This document shows positions 33,501 through 45,500 of a stretch of DNA of 64,000 nucleotides, one piece after another. The notes under the pieces are model-generated. The model saw only the letters and a list, made by a program, of their open reading frames with translations. It was not told where the DNA came from and ran no database searches. The stretch is taken from NCBI RefSeq assembly GCF_039555335.1, contig NC_092628.1, positions 73,720,713-73,784,712 on the forward strand, in the 5' to 3' direction. Within the stretch, counting starts at the first letter, position 1, and every line of letters starts with the position of its first letter. This DNA comes from Amphiura filiformis (lineage: Eukaryota; Echinodermata; Ophiuroidea; Amphilepidida; Amphiuridae). The translations under genes and the position numbers were made by a program.

Positions 33501-36500
33501 AAATTAAAGAAGTGAACGAAAACCATAGAATGTAATATAATTTTCATGTGAGAACGTCCAGTAGGCAGGTTGGCATAGGCCCTTGCAAATTATATGAAGG
33601 CATTTAAAATGCCATTTGCCAAGGGTATATAATGTAATTTCAAGAGAATCAAAGGGTTCATTTAGGTGATTTTTATTTGGAAAAGTGCAAATTGGATGGA
33701 CTGATGGTATAAAGTTTCAATCAGGAAATATGTAGTATCATTTAATACTGTGCATATTGGTATCAAATTGAGTCAGTGTGTTGGTGAGAAAACTATAGCA
33801 CCATTTGACGAGAGAGAAAGGTTGAATTGAGCATATATTTTATGCAATTCTTATTTATTTTCCTGCAGAAGAGGTGCAAGTGCAGAGGTGGGAGATGGAG
33901 GCCAGAGATAACATCATCTGGGAGTTACAAACCCACATACGTCGCAATGGATTTCCTGATACCAACCTGAGACTGTTTGGTTCCTCCATGAATGGATTTG
34001 GCTTCCATCATAGTGATCTTGATATCTGTATGACATTGGAAGGTGCTAGAGATCCCAAGGTATGTGATGTGATGCATTTTGCTTGATCCAGTTTAATGAA
34101 TCTTTAGCAAACAAATGATGCAAGTATTCAAGCCATATTCTTATGATCTTAGTCACTGCATTTAGTTGGATTGTAATTTCAGACCATCTGAACTTCTTTT
34201 CATGTTGAGTATGGTAGTGATGTCGGTGCTGCACATGGTTGTGATGCAAACGTGCAGACAGATCACCCTAGTATGCATGTGTATACGCTCTGCGGTAGTA
34301 GGCTAGCGTGTACAATTCAACACTACATCACTACCAAACTCAAGGTAAAACAGCATAGTGTATATTTCTGTCATATTAAAATATCATCAAGGTATTGTAT
34401 CAGTGAAGTACAGTGGTATTTCTCCTGATATAAAGAAGTAATACAAATAGTTATTTTGCTTGATATGTTTGTTTAACCTATCATACACAACTTTCATCAA
34501 TTTCACAGAGCCTCAACTTCCCAGACATCGTTGAGAAACTTGCCAAGATCCTGAAGAAGAATCGCAGTCTGTACGGCATCACTCCAATACCAACAGCCAA
34601 AGTGCCCATCGTCAAATTCATTCACAGACCTAGCCGACTGGAAGGAGACATCAGCTTGTACAATATGCTAGCACAGGTCAACACAAAGATGTTGTATTGT
34701 TACTCAGGTATTGATACAAGAGTGAGACAGCTGGTGTATGCATTCAAGCTATTTGCTAAGGTATGTCTCAAGCATAAATGAAGAGGTATAGATAGTGCAC
34801 CAATGGGTCAAGTCCTCATACTTTGTATGTAATGACAGTTCTCGCATATTCATGAGGGCTGAACGTTCTGGTGTAGCATTTTCATCTTTTCTTCATTAAC
34901 AGATGATGCTGGACTTTGCCACTTGGTGCAGTGTCTGTTTGTATTATTTTTAGTCTATGGTTTCAAGTCAACACATCAACTCGTTTTCTTATGGTCCTTA
35001 CAATCTCTTTTTGACAAAAAAAAAATTCTCCAGGTGTGTTGATGCAGGTGGTACCATGATAATTAAGTGCAGGCCTTTATTTGAAGCTTCATAACACACA
35101 GGTTTTTTTAATTTTTTGATGTACCAATTCAAGCATGTTTGCTTTGTGGTAATTCATGTTTACATGACAGTAGATTTTTGAGAGCTGATCTGCTTTTATT
35201 CTGGGTAGGTTGAAGATTGGAACATACTGTGTTGAAAAAATACCCACATCATTTGATGAAGAAAAAAAAATTCATTCAGATCAACAAAGACACCGAAAAG
35301 TTTCTTGACATTGGAGGTATTCTATTAATATGAAACAAAGTGTTACATAGTTGTTACTATTGGTTTCAGGTCAGTATTTACAATGCTCTATTTATGATAC
35401 ATTTCTACCTCATACATTTCTTTCAGATCTGTGATATTGGAGATGCATCTAAAGGCAGTTTATCTTCATATGCATACACTCTGATGACACTGTTCTTCCT
35501 ACAACAGAGGAAACCACCTGTCATTCCAGTTCTACAGGAGGTAAGACTTCCAAACATATGATATGATTAAGCAAATTAAGTTATTTGTTTATCATGTATT
35601 TATTACCCTAGCCCTTTAAAACAGCTTGAATATACTGAAAGTTCTGTGGTAGTGGGACTTGGTTCATTAGGTATGACTATTTTTATTTTTAAAACAATGA
35701 ATACAAACAAGTCCTTTTAGCCCATATCCCGAAATGGATTTTGGCGACAAATGATGCATCATGTGTTGATAGTATTTCATTCGTTGCTTTTAATAACTCA
35801 CAGCTGACATGTTATTCTACTCAGCCCTCGAATTAAGGATCTGAAGGGGCACGGCAACTTTTTTAGGGCAAGTTGATAATTGCCGTGGATTTTCACTGAA
35901 AAGGCAAGGCAGCACGGCAATTTGTAATATTTCAAAAGGGCATCAAGGCAACTGTTGAAAATTTGAGAAGGGCACCAAGGCAATTTTTCAAAAGTGAATA
36001 GATGCATTACCATCACTGAATTCGACACCAAAGTAAAATTTGACTCACAACTTTGCACTAAAACTAACCCCATTGCTTAAAAAACCCGCTTTATAATACA
36101 GTTTAATTTACTTAAATTTTGCGATCCCTAGTTCTGAGCTGCAAAACTGACTCGAAATGTAGCGATGAAACAGCTGTAACTTTGGTAATAATATTGATCA
36201 AATTCGCCGGGATAAAAACTATTTCGTGCAAAACATATCTAGAGATGGGCTCACATGTACAAGATAAGACGCTACCGGAAGGGTATCGCCATCGGTTTGC
36301 AATGGGAAGTCAATGTTTGATAATCGAGAGAATAATTGATTTGCCCAGCGCTCAGATTTTGTTCACAACACGAGGTCGAGGAAGCTATAGTTACTAACAG
36401 CGTTTCTGATTGGTCGATAATGCGTTGAAGGTATTTCTCTGACCAATCGAGAAAATGAAGTCAGATTTCTAGTAACCAGATAATGTATAAGCCGATGTGA

Positions 36501-39500
36501 TTGGCTGAATATGTAAGCTTACGTAGGGGTAATGAATATTAATTCACAACAAACTATTGTGTATACTGTGATTGATAGCTGGGTTACGATGCTCAAAATA
36601 GCGATCGTGTTCAAGATTTTCGATTTAATTTTCCACAATTTTGCTGGGATTTAACCAGTACTTGTTAATGATTAAAGGGGCAGGGCTGGCCGGCTAGGGC
36701 ACCCACGGCAACTTCATTTAGGGGCACGGCAAGTGACTGCCGTCGGTAAAGGACATATTTTGAGGGCATTGCGGCAATGGGGGTGGGCACCCACGGCAAT
36801 ATGCCGTCGGTGCCGTGGGTTAATTCGAGGGCTGATTCTACTTGGTTACTTATACCATTTTTCATGTTGGGGAGGCAATAAAGTCAGTGCAGATATCATT
36901 GGGTGCAGCTTCAAATAGTTGCCGTACACATCCACACTTTTAAAGATGCCTCATAGATGCGCACTGCGCACACAAATCAGCTGCCTCAACGGGGTGACTT
37001 CACTGCCTTGCCAAGTCAAAAATGGTATAGTAACCTAATTCTACTCTAACTGGATTCTTGGAAACACGTGTTCACACAATGTCTGCTAGCATATAAATAC
37101 TGTGTACTTTGAAGCTAAATGTGTCAGTATTCTCATCCAAATCAAGTTAATTTGTTAATAAATTTACATGAATTAACCAATTGCATATTTGTTGTTGTGA
37201 TTGTAGTTATACACAGGCAAAGAGAAACCCAAAGCCATGATGGAAGGACGTAATGCTTGGTTCTATGATGATGTGAGAAACTTGGTAAGTTACCTAACAG
37301 AGTATTGACAATTACCGTTAATGGCCAGTAGTGCTTTCCTCTCTTTTGTTTTTTGCAATTTATTTTTGTGATTTGATTTTGATGTTTCACCTCGAATGTA
37401 GGCCTATCTTTCAAACAGTTTATGTGTTTAGTACTACATGTATAAGTCCTCACATTTAGACACCATCAGCAGGGTGTGCAGGGACCTACCTGTCTAGCTG
37501 ATGGACCTTGAACACAAGAAGAAGTTAAATTGCCCCAGTACACTGGATTCAAAACTGTATCACAGTAACCCAGAGAATAGTGAATGCTATTTGGGGTAGA
37601 ACACCACCGTGCTAGATAACTATGGACTCATCTAAAACCAAAAACATGTTAACATTTTTTTCATGACTAAGCCGTCTTGTTTTTTGTTTGTTTGTATGAT
37701 TGCAGTCAAGAGTTTGGAAAGGCTACAGCAAGAATCGTGAGTCAGTTGGTCAGCTGTGGTTGGGCATGCTGCGTTTCTATACTGAAGACTTTGACTTCAA
37801 GAAGCATGTCATCACAATACGTCAAATAAAGCCGCTCACAAGATTTGAGAAGATGTGGACAGCTCCTTCCCGTGGCTTTGCTATTGAGGACCCCTTTGAT
37901 TTGGATCACAATCTTGGCGGTGGAGTGTCACGTAAAAGTGAGTCTCAAAGAGATATTGTCTAATTTAGTAAATTCTCATGAATGCAATAGAAAATACAAG
38001 TGGTTTAGATATTATCTCCTTGATTGATTGTTTAAATGTTCATTTTATTTTCCTTTTCCCTATTTCATGATTATTCTTACTTTGATTAGTGGCAACCTAT
38101 ATGATGCAAGTGTTGAGGAAGACCAGAGAGAGATTTGGCTTGCCCAGGAGAATACCACCCTATACAGATGACTTTGTAAGTACATGCAATTTGGAGAATA
38201 TGATGTGTTGGTTAGAGAAAACTTGCTAGTGGTGGGTGGATGGGTGATGACTGAGAACAGATTTTTATATGAAACTGTAACACTTATAAAACCAAACTTG
38301 GATTCTGTTGTTCATGTGGTCATTTGGAATAAGTGGAAGTAAACCATAAGATAGCTCCCTCAAGGAAAGTGTTTTAAGCTGCGGGAGTTCTGGTCCCCTA
38401 ATGAAGATTGTTATCACACCTGAAGGTGTGAGGCAGTCAGATACAGGTGTAAAAACCCTTATCCAATTATTGTGCTTATGCTGTAAAATTATACTTTTAT
38501 ATAAAAAATGGTCACACAATATCATCAAATCAAAAATTTGTATGTAATTCACTTCCTTTTGTACTGATGCATTGCTGTAAGAAGAATCAGATAAGCAATT
38601 CTCACCACCATTTAATGATTGTATGATTAGGATTACTCATGTGAACTCAACCACTTACCACTGCAGTGCACAAACTGGGTAAAGGGCATTGAATATTGTG
38701 AAAATCTGAACTTACTCCTGCTCCTAATTCCCTCTTACCATTTTTGTTTTGAACTTTATAATTGATTATCTTGGTTTTTGTCTATATAGGACTACTTCTT
38801 TGATTTAGAGTTTCTAAGTGATGGCAAGGCACCGCCCAATGATAGAGGCTGCCGTGTGTGTGGAAAGATTGGTCATTTTGTCAAGGAATGCCCAAGGCGA
38901 AGGCCCAAGAGTGGAGATTCCAATGATAAGAAGAAAGAGGATGCAAGAGGAACACCATTCAAACATACAAGAGGTAAAAGCATTTCAAATAATGTAATAT
39001 AACATAGATTATCCACTTTGTTGGCCTACTTTTATGTCATCACAAGCTTCTCTGTTGCAAACACATTCTGGTTCTAGATAAAATAACAGTAAAATCCAAA
39101 TTTATAAATATAATTGTGATCCCAGTAAACTGTTTTGGACAAAATGATCCATTGGACTTGTGAAATGATTTTAAACTCAAATGTATCTTTAAAAATGTAT
39201 GTAAGATTACCATAAAACAAAATTTGGGCAAAAATTTAAAAACGCACAATCTCTTCTAGTGACTTCTGCTTTATCTATCCTTCCTTTTTATTCTGTGTGA
39301 TTTTACAGTTTCTGTATATTTTGCTTTTTTTTCTTGAAGATGCAAGTCCAAAGAAGCCTGAACCAAAGGGCACTCCACAGAAAGTGCCATCAGACAATAC
39401 ACAGTCCAACAAAGAAACCCCAAAGAAAGCTGCCCCAGAAAAAGAGATCCTCAAACGGGACACATCACAGCAGAAGACTTCTAATGGGAAAGCAGCTGCC

Positions 39501-42500
39501 ACACCAGTAAGTGTAACACCTGTAATGTCCAACAGCAAGGCAGCACAGATTCACAACACCAGACCAGCAACATTAACTCCTACTACTAAACCACCATCAT
39601 ACCGCCCAGCACTAGTACAGTCTCCGTCACAACGACAGGAGCAACCCAAGCGTCCGCTGGTAATAAGGGAGGTAGCGCAGGGGGAGCTGGGAAGGAGGCG
39701 GGTGATAGGACAACATCCTCAGAGAAGCAAAGGACAAGTAGTATAGGCGACACCTGGGAACAACACAAGGTGTGTACAAGTGGTGTGTTTTAGGTGGTTG
39801 GTTGGAGTGTGTATGGTCTTGGCAAAGTGTTTATAGTTATCAGTAACCATTAGAGTGTATGGTCTTGGCAAAATGTGTATAGTTATCAGTATTCATTAGA
39901 ATGTATGCACAGTAGTAAATGTTTGTGATAATACCTCAAGAGCTGCAAAACAAAAGTTGAGTGTTCAATATCCAAAGAATATGAACATAATACATGTCAC
40001 CAATGCTGTAGTTTACTTTGAAGGAATGCATGGAGTATGATAAGATAAAGAATGTTAGAGCAAAGGCAGGTTACTCCAAAAATATTACTTGAAGACCTGT
40101 GTTGGATCAGTAAGAATTGTTTGTTAAAAAGTAAACACATTTGTATCCGTTGCACATTATATTTATTCCCAACTGTGATAAATAAATATTTCCAATGTCA
40201 ATTAGGAACATCATATTTGGTATAATGCTGTAATTGTAGAGGCCTTTATCAACACAACGTCACTTTGCTTACTGTGTTCTTTTTTTCTTTTCTTTTCTCT
40301 GTGTTTATCAAAAAAGACTGGCAAGAAGACATCTAAGAAGAAGAAGAAAAAGTCACAGGACGAATCTGTACCGCAACAGCAAGCTACTGATAACCAAACC
40401 AAAGTTCCAACTTCGCAGTCAGCGACTCATCCACAGGCAGCAACACCAACAACACAAGCGTCTCCTGCTACAACACAAGCCTCTGCACAGAAAACACCTG
40501 CGCAAAAGACTAGCCAACCTGCTGTACAAGCCTCATCAACCAATCAGAGGGCAGGGATACTCCCTATCAATCATTTGAATCAGGCTAATAAGCCTACTTC
40601 GGCACCAGGTGGATATCCCAAGGGAGGTGGAAACCAAAAAATGCAAGGACAAGGAATGCAGCAGCCGTTTAAAGGGCAACAGGTACTGGTTACTTTGTCA
40701 AAGATTGTAAATTAAGGATTTACATTAAACTCAACAAATTTTGAGGGCACTTAAATTTACAAAATTATATAAAAAGTGTAGTTGCTTCATTACAAGCTCT
40801 AATGGCATTGGTGTATAATTTTGCTCTCCACAACCACTATTTCTCGCCAGAATAATTTGCAGTTGTGACTTGAATTTGTTAAAAAAAATTACAGATTTAT
40901 AAAGTCACTCTATTGGGTAAAGTCATGTGTCATTCTGAGTAGTTGGTGTCATTTGTTCCACATATTTTCCCTTTGTATTCATTGCTAAGTTGATTGATAT
41001 CTTTTATATTTAAATAAAGAGAAAAGAGGTAATTTAAGAACATTTTGTTTCTGTGATCGAAATTTTTTTTCTCCAAAACTGATCATTTTTGCCCAAATTT
41101 GACTTCACAGATGGATTCATAAAGTCAAAATATGTATACTTTTTTATACTTTAGACCAACAATTTAGAAGTTATGAGACCCCCAAAGTTCCAGGTGTCCA
41201 GGGTTAAGATCACCCTTAATTATTTACTGTTCATTCATGTGAATAAAATGTGTTTTGTTACAGGGGATGCAGAAAGGACCCCAAGCTGGGCAACAACAGA
41301 AAGGCCCTCAAGGAACTCCACAAAAAGGTCAACAAGGTGTGCAGCAACAAGTTATTGGAGCTCAGAAGGGAGCTCAGCAACGAAACCAGCAACAGCAGGG
41401 AATGCAACAAAGGGCCCCTCAGGGAATGCAGCAGCAACAGCAGCAAAAGAATCCTCAAGGAATATTGTCTTGGATGCCGCCAGGAATGATCCTACAACAA
41501 CAGAAGGGTCCACAGGTAGGTGTTCTTGCATTCAGGACAAAGTTTGAAGTCTTTTCCATCTGGTGATGGTAACACAATGATAGGATGTTGGAGGTGTCCT
41601 TGTTTGTTGTAAACTTGCAGATGGTTGAATTCACTTGGATTATACACTGTTGAATTAGACTGCTGAAAGCACCATAAGCTGTCATATTAAAAGTCATCTG
41701 CATAGTTACTTTGTTTTGCAAGTTTTCTAAAAGTCAAACTGGATATTTTATTTGCAAGGTAATGTTGAATTTCAGGATACCTATCGATCATATGTTATGT
41801 CAGAGGCATTGCAACTCAATATTGGGATTTTGCTATGGTAAAACGATTTTGGTCAATTAGTACACAGAAAAGATGGATGTTAAAGTTTGCAAAATGAGAC
41901 TTTTAACATTATGTATTGTCTAGAATGGCCTGCACGCAGTTGAGCGTAGTACTTACGCTAGTTGTGCTTTGCGTAATGCGAGACATGGCGCACGCTTATG
42001 TGAATTTACCCTAGCGTAAGTTTGGACTTTGATGCATGCAGTAACAAAAAATGAATATTCGCCAATTATAAGCCGAACAAACTTTAGAGGGTGCAACAGA
42101 GCATTAATGCCCAAAATTTAAAAGCTATATAATTTATGAACAATATACACTACACATAAAAAATACTACTACAAGGGGTTTTCAACATATAAGAATCCTA
42201 ACAATCCTAACATGCACAATTTTGTCCTTATATCACTTTTGGATTTTTAAACCAAATGTTATCAAACCTCTTCTGTGATTGGCAGCTGCATAAGGCATCT
42301 CTTTGATAGCTGATAATGCCCAGCCATTCAGCAAGTTGCTACTAACTGACCTTGATAGGCTTGAATGAGCACTGTCATCTGCTACAAAACCATCACACTC
42401 AAGGACCTGGTCACTACATAATGCTACAGGGAACACAGTACTTTGACAATAGAATGAAAGACTCATTATTGATTAGGCGCGGATTTTAAAAGAACAGCTC

Positions 42501-45500
42501 CTGTGCGTGTATAGCAAAAAATTGGAATAGAATGTTTGGAATTTTGTAACTAGAATACTAAATGCATTTTGCAAAATGTACTCTGACAAATCCATAAAGC
42601 ATTTTATTAGCTTTAATTTGACATATTGCTTGACATGTTTGGAATTATGGTAAATCATAAAAAAAAATTATTATCGCAAATTAATTAATCAATATTATGT
42701 CCATTAATTAAAAAAATAAATACAAATATGCAAATTTTCTCTGACAGAATTGTAGGATTTGACAAGAGTCAATCTTTCTTGTAAGTTTTATTTTTATAAC
42801 ATATTTACTTTTGACGAAAAAAAAAATCATATTTTTCATACATTCCTTTTAATTATGCTAATTATATGAAAATGAACGAAAACATGTCAAATTTTGCAAC
42901 CTTATTAAAGATCAGAGTTTGATCAAAAAATGTTGTAAGTGACATCTTTCACTTTAATCTAAATTATGTGTCAATCTGTCCAAATTTCAGTTTTGGGCAT
43001 TTATGCTCTGTTGCACTGTAGTAAGGACAAAGCCTTATCTCAATATGTTTTGACAAGTATTTGAGAACATGCTTATATGTAATATGTGTGTAATGCAATG
43101 TCTTCCAATTATCATTTGATTTCAGCCTTTGTGGAAATTACTGGTGGTAAATTATTTGGGTACACATAGGTGACAATCCTATATAGTAAATTTTCCAAAG
43201 TGTTACCTATACTAAATCTATGTGGAATATTGACTCACTGACCCCTTTTCTGTTATATCTGCTCTATAGGGAATCCAACAGCTGCAGCAGCAACAACAAC
43301 AACAAAAAGGTCTAAGCGGAAACACTCCAAACCAGAAACCATATCAAAACATACCGTCACCTCAGAAGACACAACATTCTAACCCTAATCAGAAATACCC
43401 CAGCAGAAAGCAGACCAGAAAACCCCTCAGCAGTCGGCACAAAAGATGCCAACACAGCAAGGGCAGAAACAGCAAGGCACAAATCAGAAAGGTCAGAAGA
43501 AGAATGCACAGAAACTTGCACTAAAGCCTGGAGATCCTCCTGTACCATCATTAGCACAGGGAATTGGTCAGAAGCATGTGCCATTTTCAAAAAAGGTAAA
43601 TGGGTTATATTTAATCTTTTTTGACTGTTTTATCACAGATTAATAAATAAACAGATAGGAATTTTCCATGCCTGTGCCCTCTAAGCTTACTCAAATTCAA
43701 CTGATGCCGGTACATCGTTCAGACCTGGCGACATCACGCGAAGTTTCTTTTGTGCACACTCGCGCTATTTGCGTTCTTTTTGAGTTTGCTCACGCGGTAC
43801 CTGACTTAGCGTCGATCCCCATGGGCAACATGCCAAGTTTCCACGGTATGAGTTTTATAAACACCTGTCAATGGGAGACATACGTGAGAAAATCATGGTC
43901 GCTGATGGTGTTGATAGATCGCATGTGGCATAAAAACACATTGTAAACAATGTGCGCAGTTGGTTGTGGGGACTCATTCTGCATAGGTAGTATAAGAGTC
44001 TGGTAAGGCCAACAAAATTCAAATGTATGTGTCCGGGTTAGTCACTTCCATGTTTGCCATTGGTTATACTTTTGTCCATGCTTTTGTACACACTGTGAAT
44101 CAGGGTGTGTAACAGTGGCACACAGGAACTGTGATTTTGGTGGTGTAGGGTATGTCCGGGGTCCACAGAAAACCCAAGGCCTAAGAACTTGGTGAAAATT
44201 CTAAAACACAAGGCCTGATGAATCACACCAGAGCATTATGTGTAACAAAATATTGAATACCGTAGTAAAGGTATCAACCAAGCCAAGTATTGTCAAATCG
44301 GATATGAAATACCTGTCTTAATTCTGCCTCCCCTACAGCGTTTACCTAAAGCTCCAAACCTCTCACAAGAGGAACAACAGGAGAGCAGGAGAGCCTTACT
44401 GCAACAAATGGGTGGAGGTCTGATGCAGATGCTTCAAGCTGACAAGGCACAGCGTAGCGCTCTCAAGAAGGCTGACTTACATCAGCAGGTAGATAGCGTG
44501 AATCCATTAGCAAGGAGTGCTCAACATCCGGTTAGCAACAAGGGAGATCAGCGAGGGCAGGCTTCTGTTGGTAGTAGTGGTGGCAGCGGAGGAGGAGCTT
44601 TCCAGAAATACCCTGTGCAGCCTCCACAGTAAGTAGATCGAATTGGTATTTTGGCATTGCCCATCAAATAACTTTGATTGTTGGTTTCATGAATGACAGA
44701 ATGCTTTGATCACAAGATTGTCCCCAACAGTGCTGTCTTGGGCTTGTGAGATTTACCCAGTTGACTAGGAACTTGCTTGGGCCATTGATCAGCTGTGCTT
44801 CAGAAGTGGATTTGCTTGATTCAGCATGATGAGCTAGAATTGCATAGTTTTGTGTATTTTTATATTCATTATTATTGTTGAGCTAACAAAGTTTGACGTA
44901 ACAAATATACTTAAACTGGATCAAAATGATGCTATTTCATGAGGTCATTGATCCCAGATACAGAGTGGGGAAAAAGTGGGGAAATGTTTTAGGGGTAAAT
45001 TTGTGCAGAGAGTGCCTCAAGGCACAGTTATAGTACAAACACAAAATTACACTAAAATGTTTACACATAACAGAAATATGCCTTTTTTTTCTTCCTCACG
45101 AACCATTGTGTGTTATGCCTTAATGCACTTTCAAGTTGGTATGTTTATCCAGCCAAATCTCTCCATTTGAAAGTAAACAAAATTAGCAACAATAGTTTTT
45201 TAACTTAACATTGTAGTCATATGAGGGTAAAATCAAACACTTTTGGATTCCTTTGGGCTTTACATGCCTGGCAGTTCACATCACTACTTTGAAAATCTTG
45301 ACTGCAAAGTACCACATTGTTTGACTTTGGCAAGTCATGAATAAATGTTTTTCACAATTGAATGATTCATCTTTTGAAATGTTTATTTCTACAGAATACA
45401 GCAACATGTTCCTCAACCAACAAGCACCAATGCCAGTAGTCCCAGGAAAGTAACATCTGCTCCTGGTCCAGCTACTCTTCAGTCAAACCTACCTATAGGC

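Noticed and set aside
35798..36397. Frames within the 35.8-36.8 kb element as a transposase
   Set aside because: They are short, lack hAT dimerisation or catalytic motifs, and are not in one continuous frame.
41173..41566. Three overlapping frames at exon 19 as separate genes
   Set aside because: Only the Gln/Gly frame matches splice phases on both sides; the others are shadows of CAG/CAA repeats.
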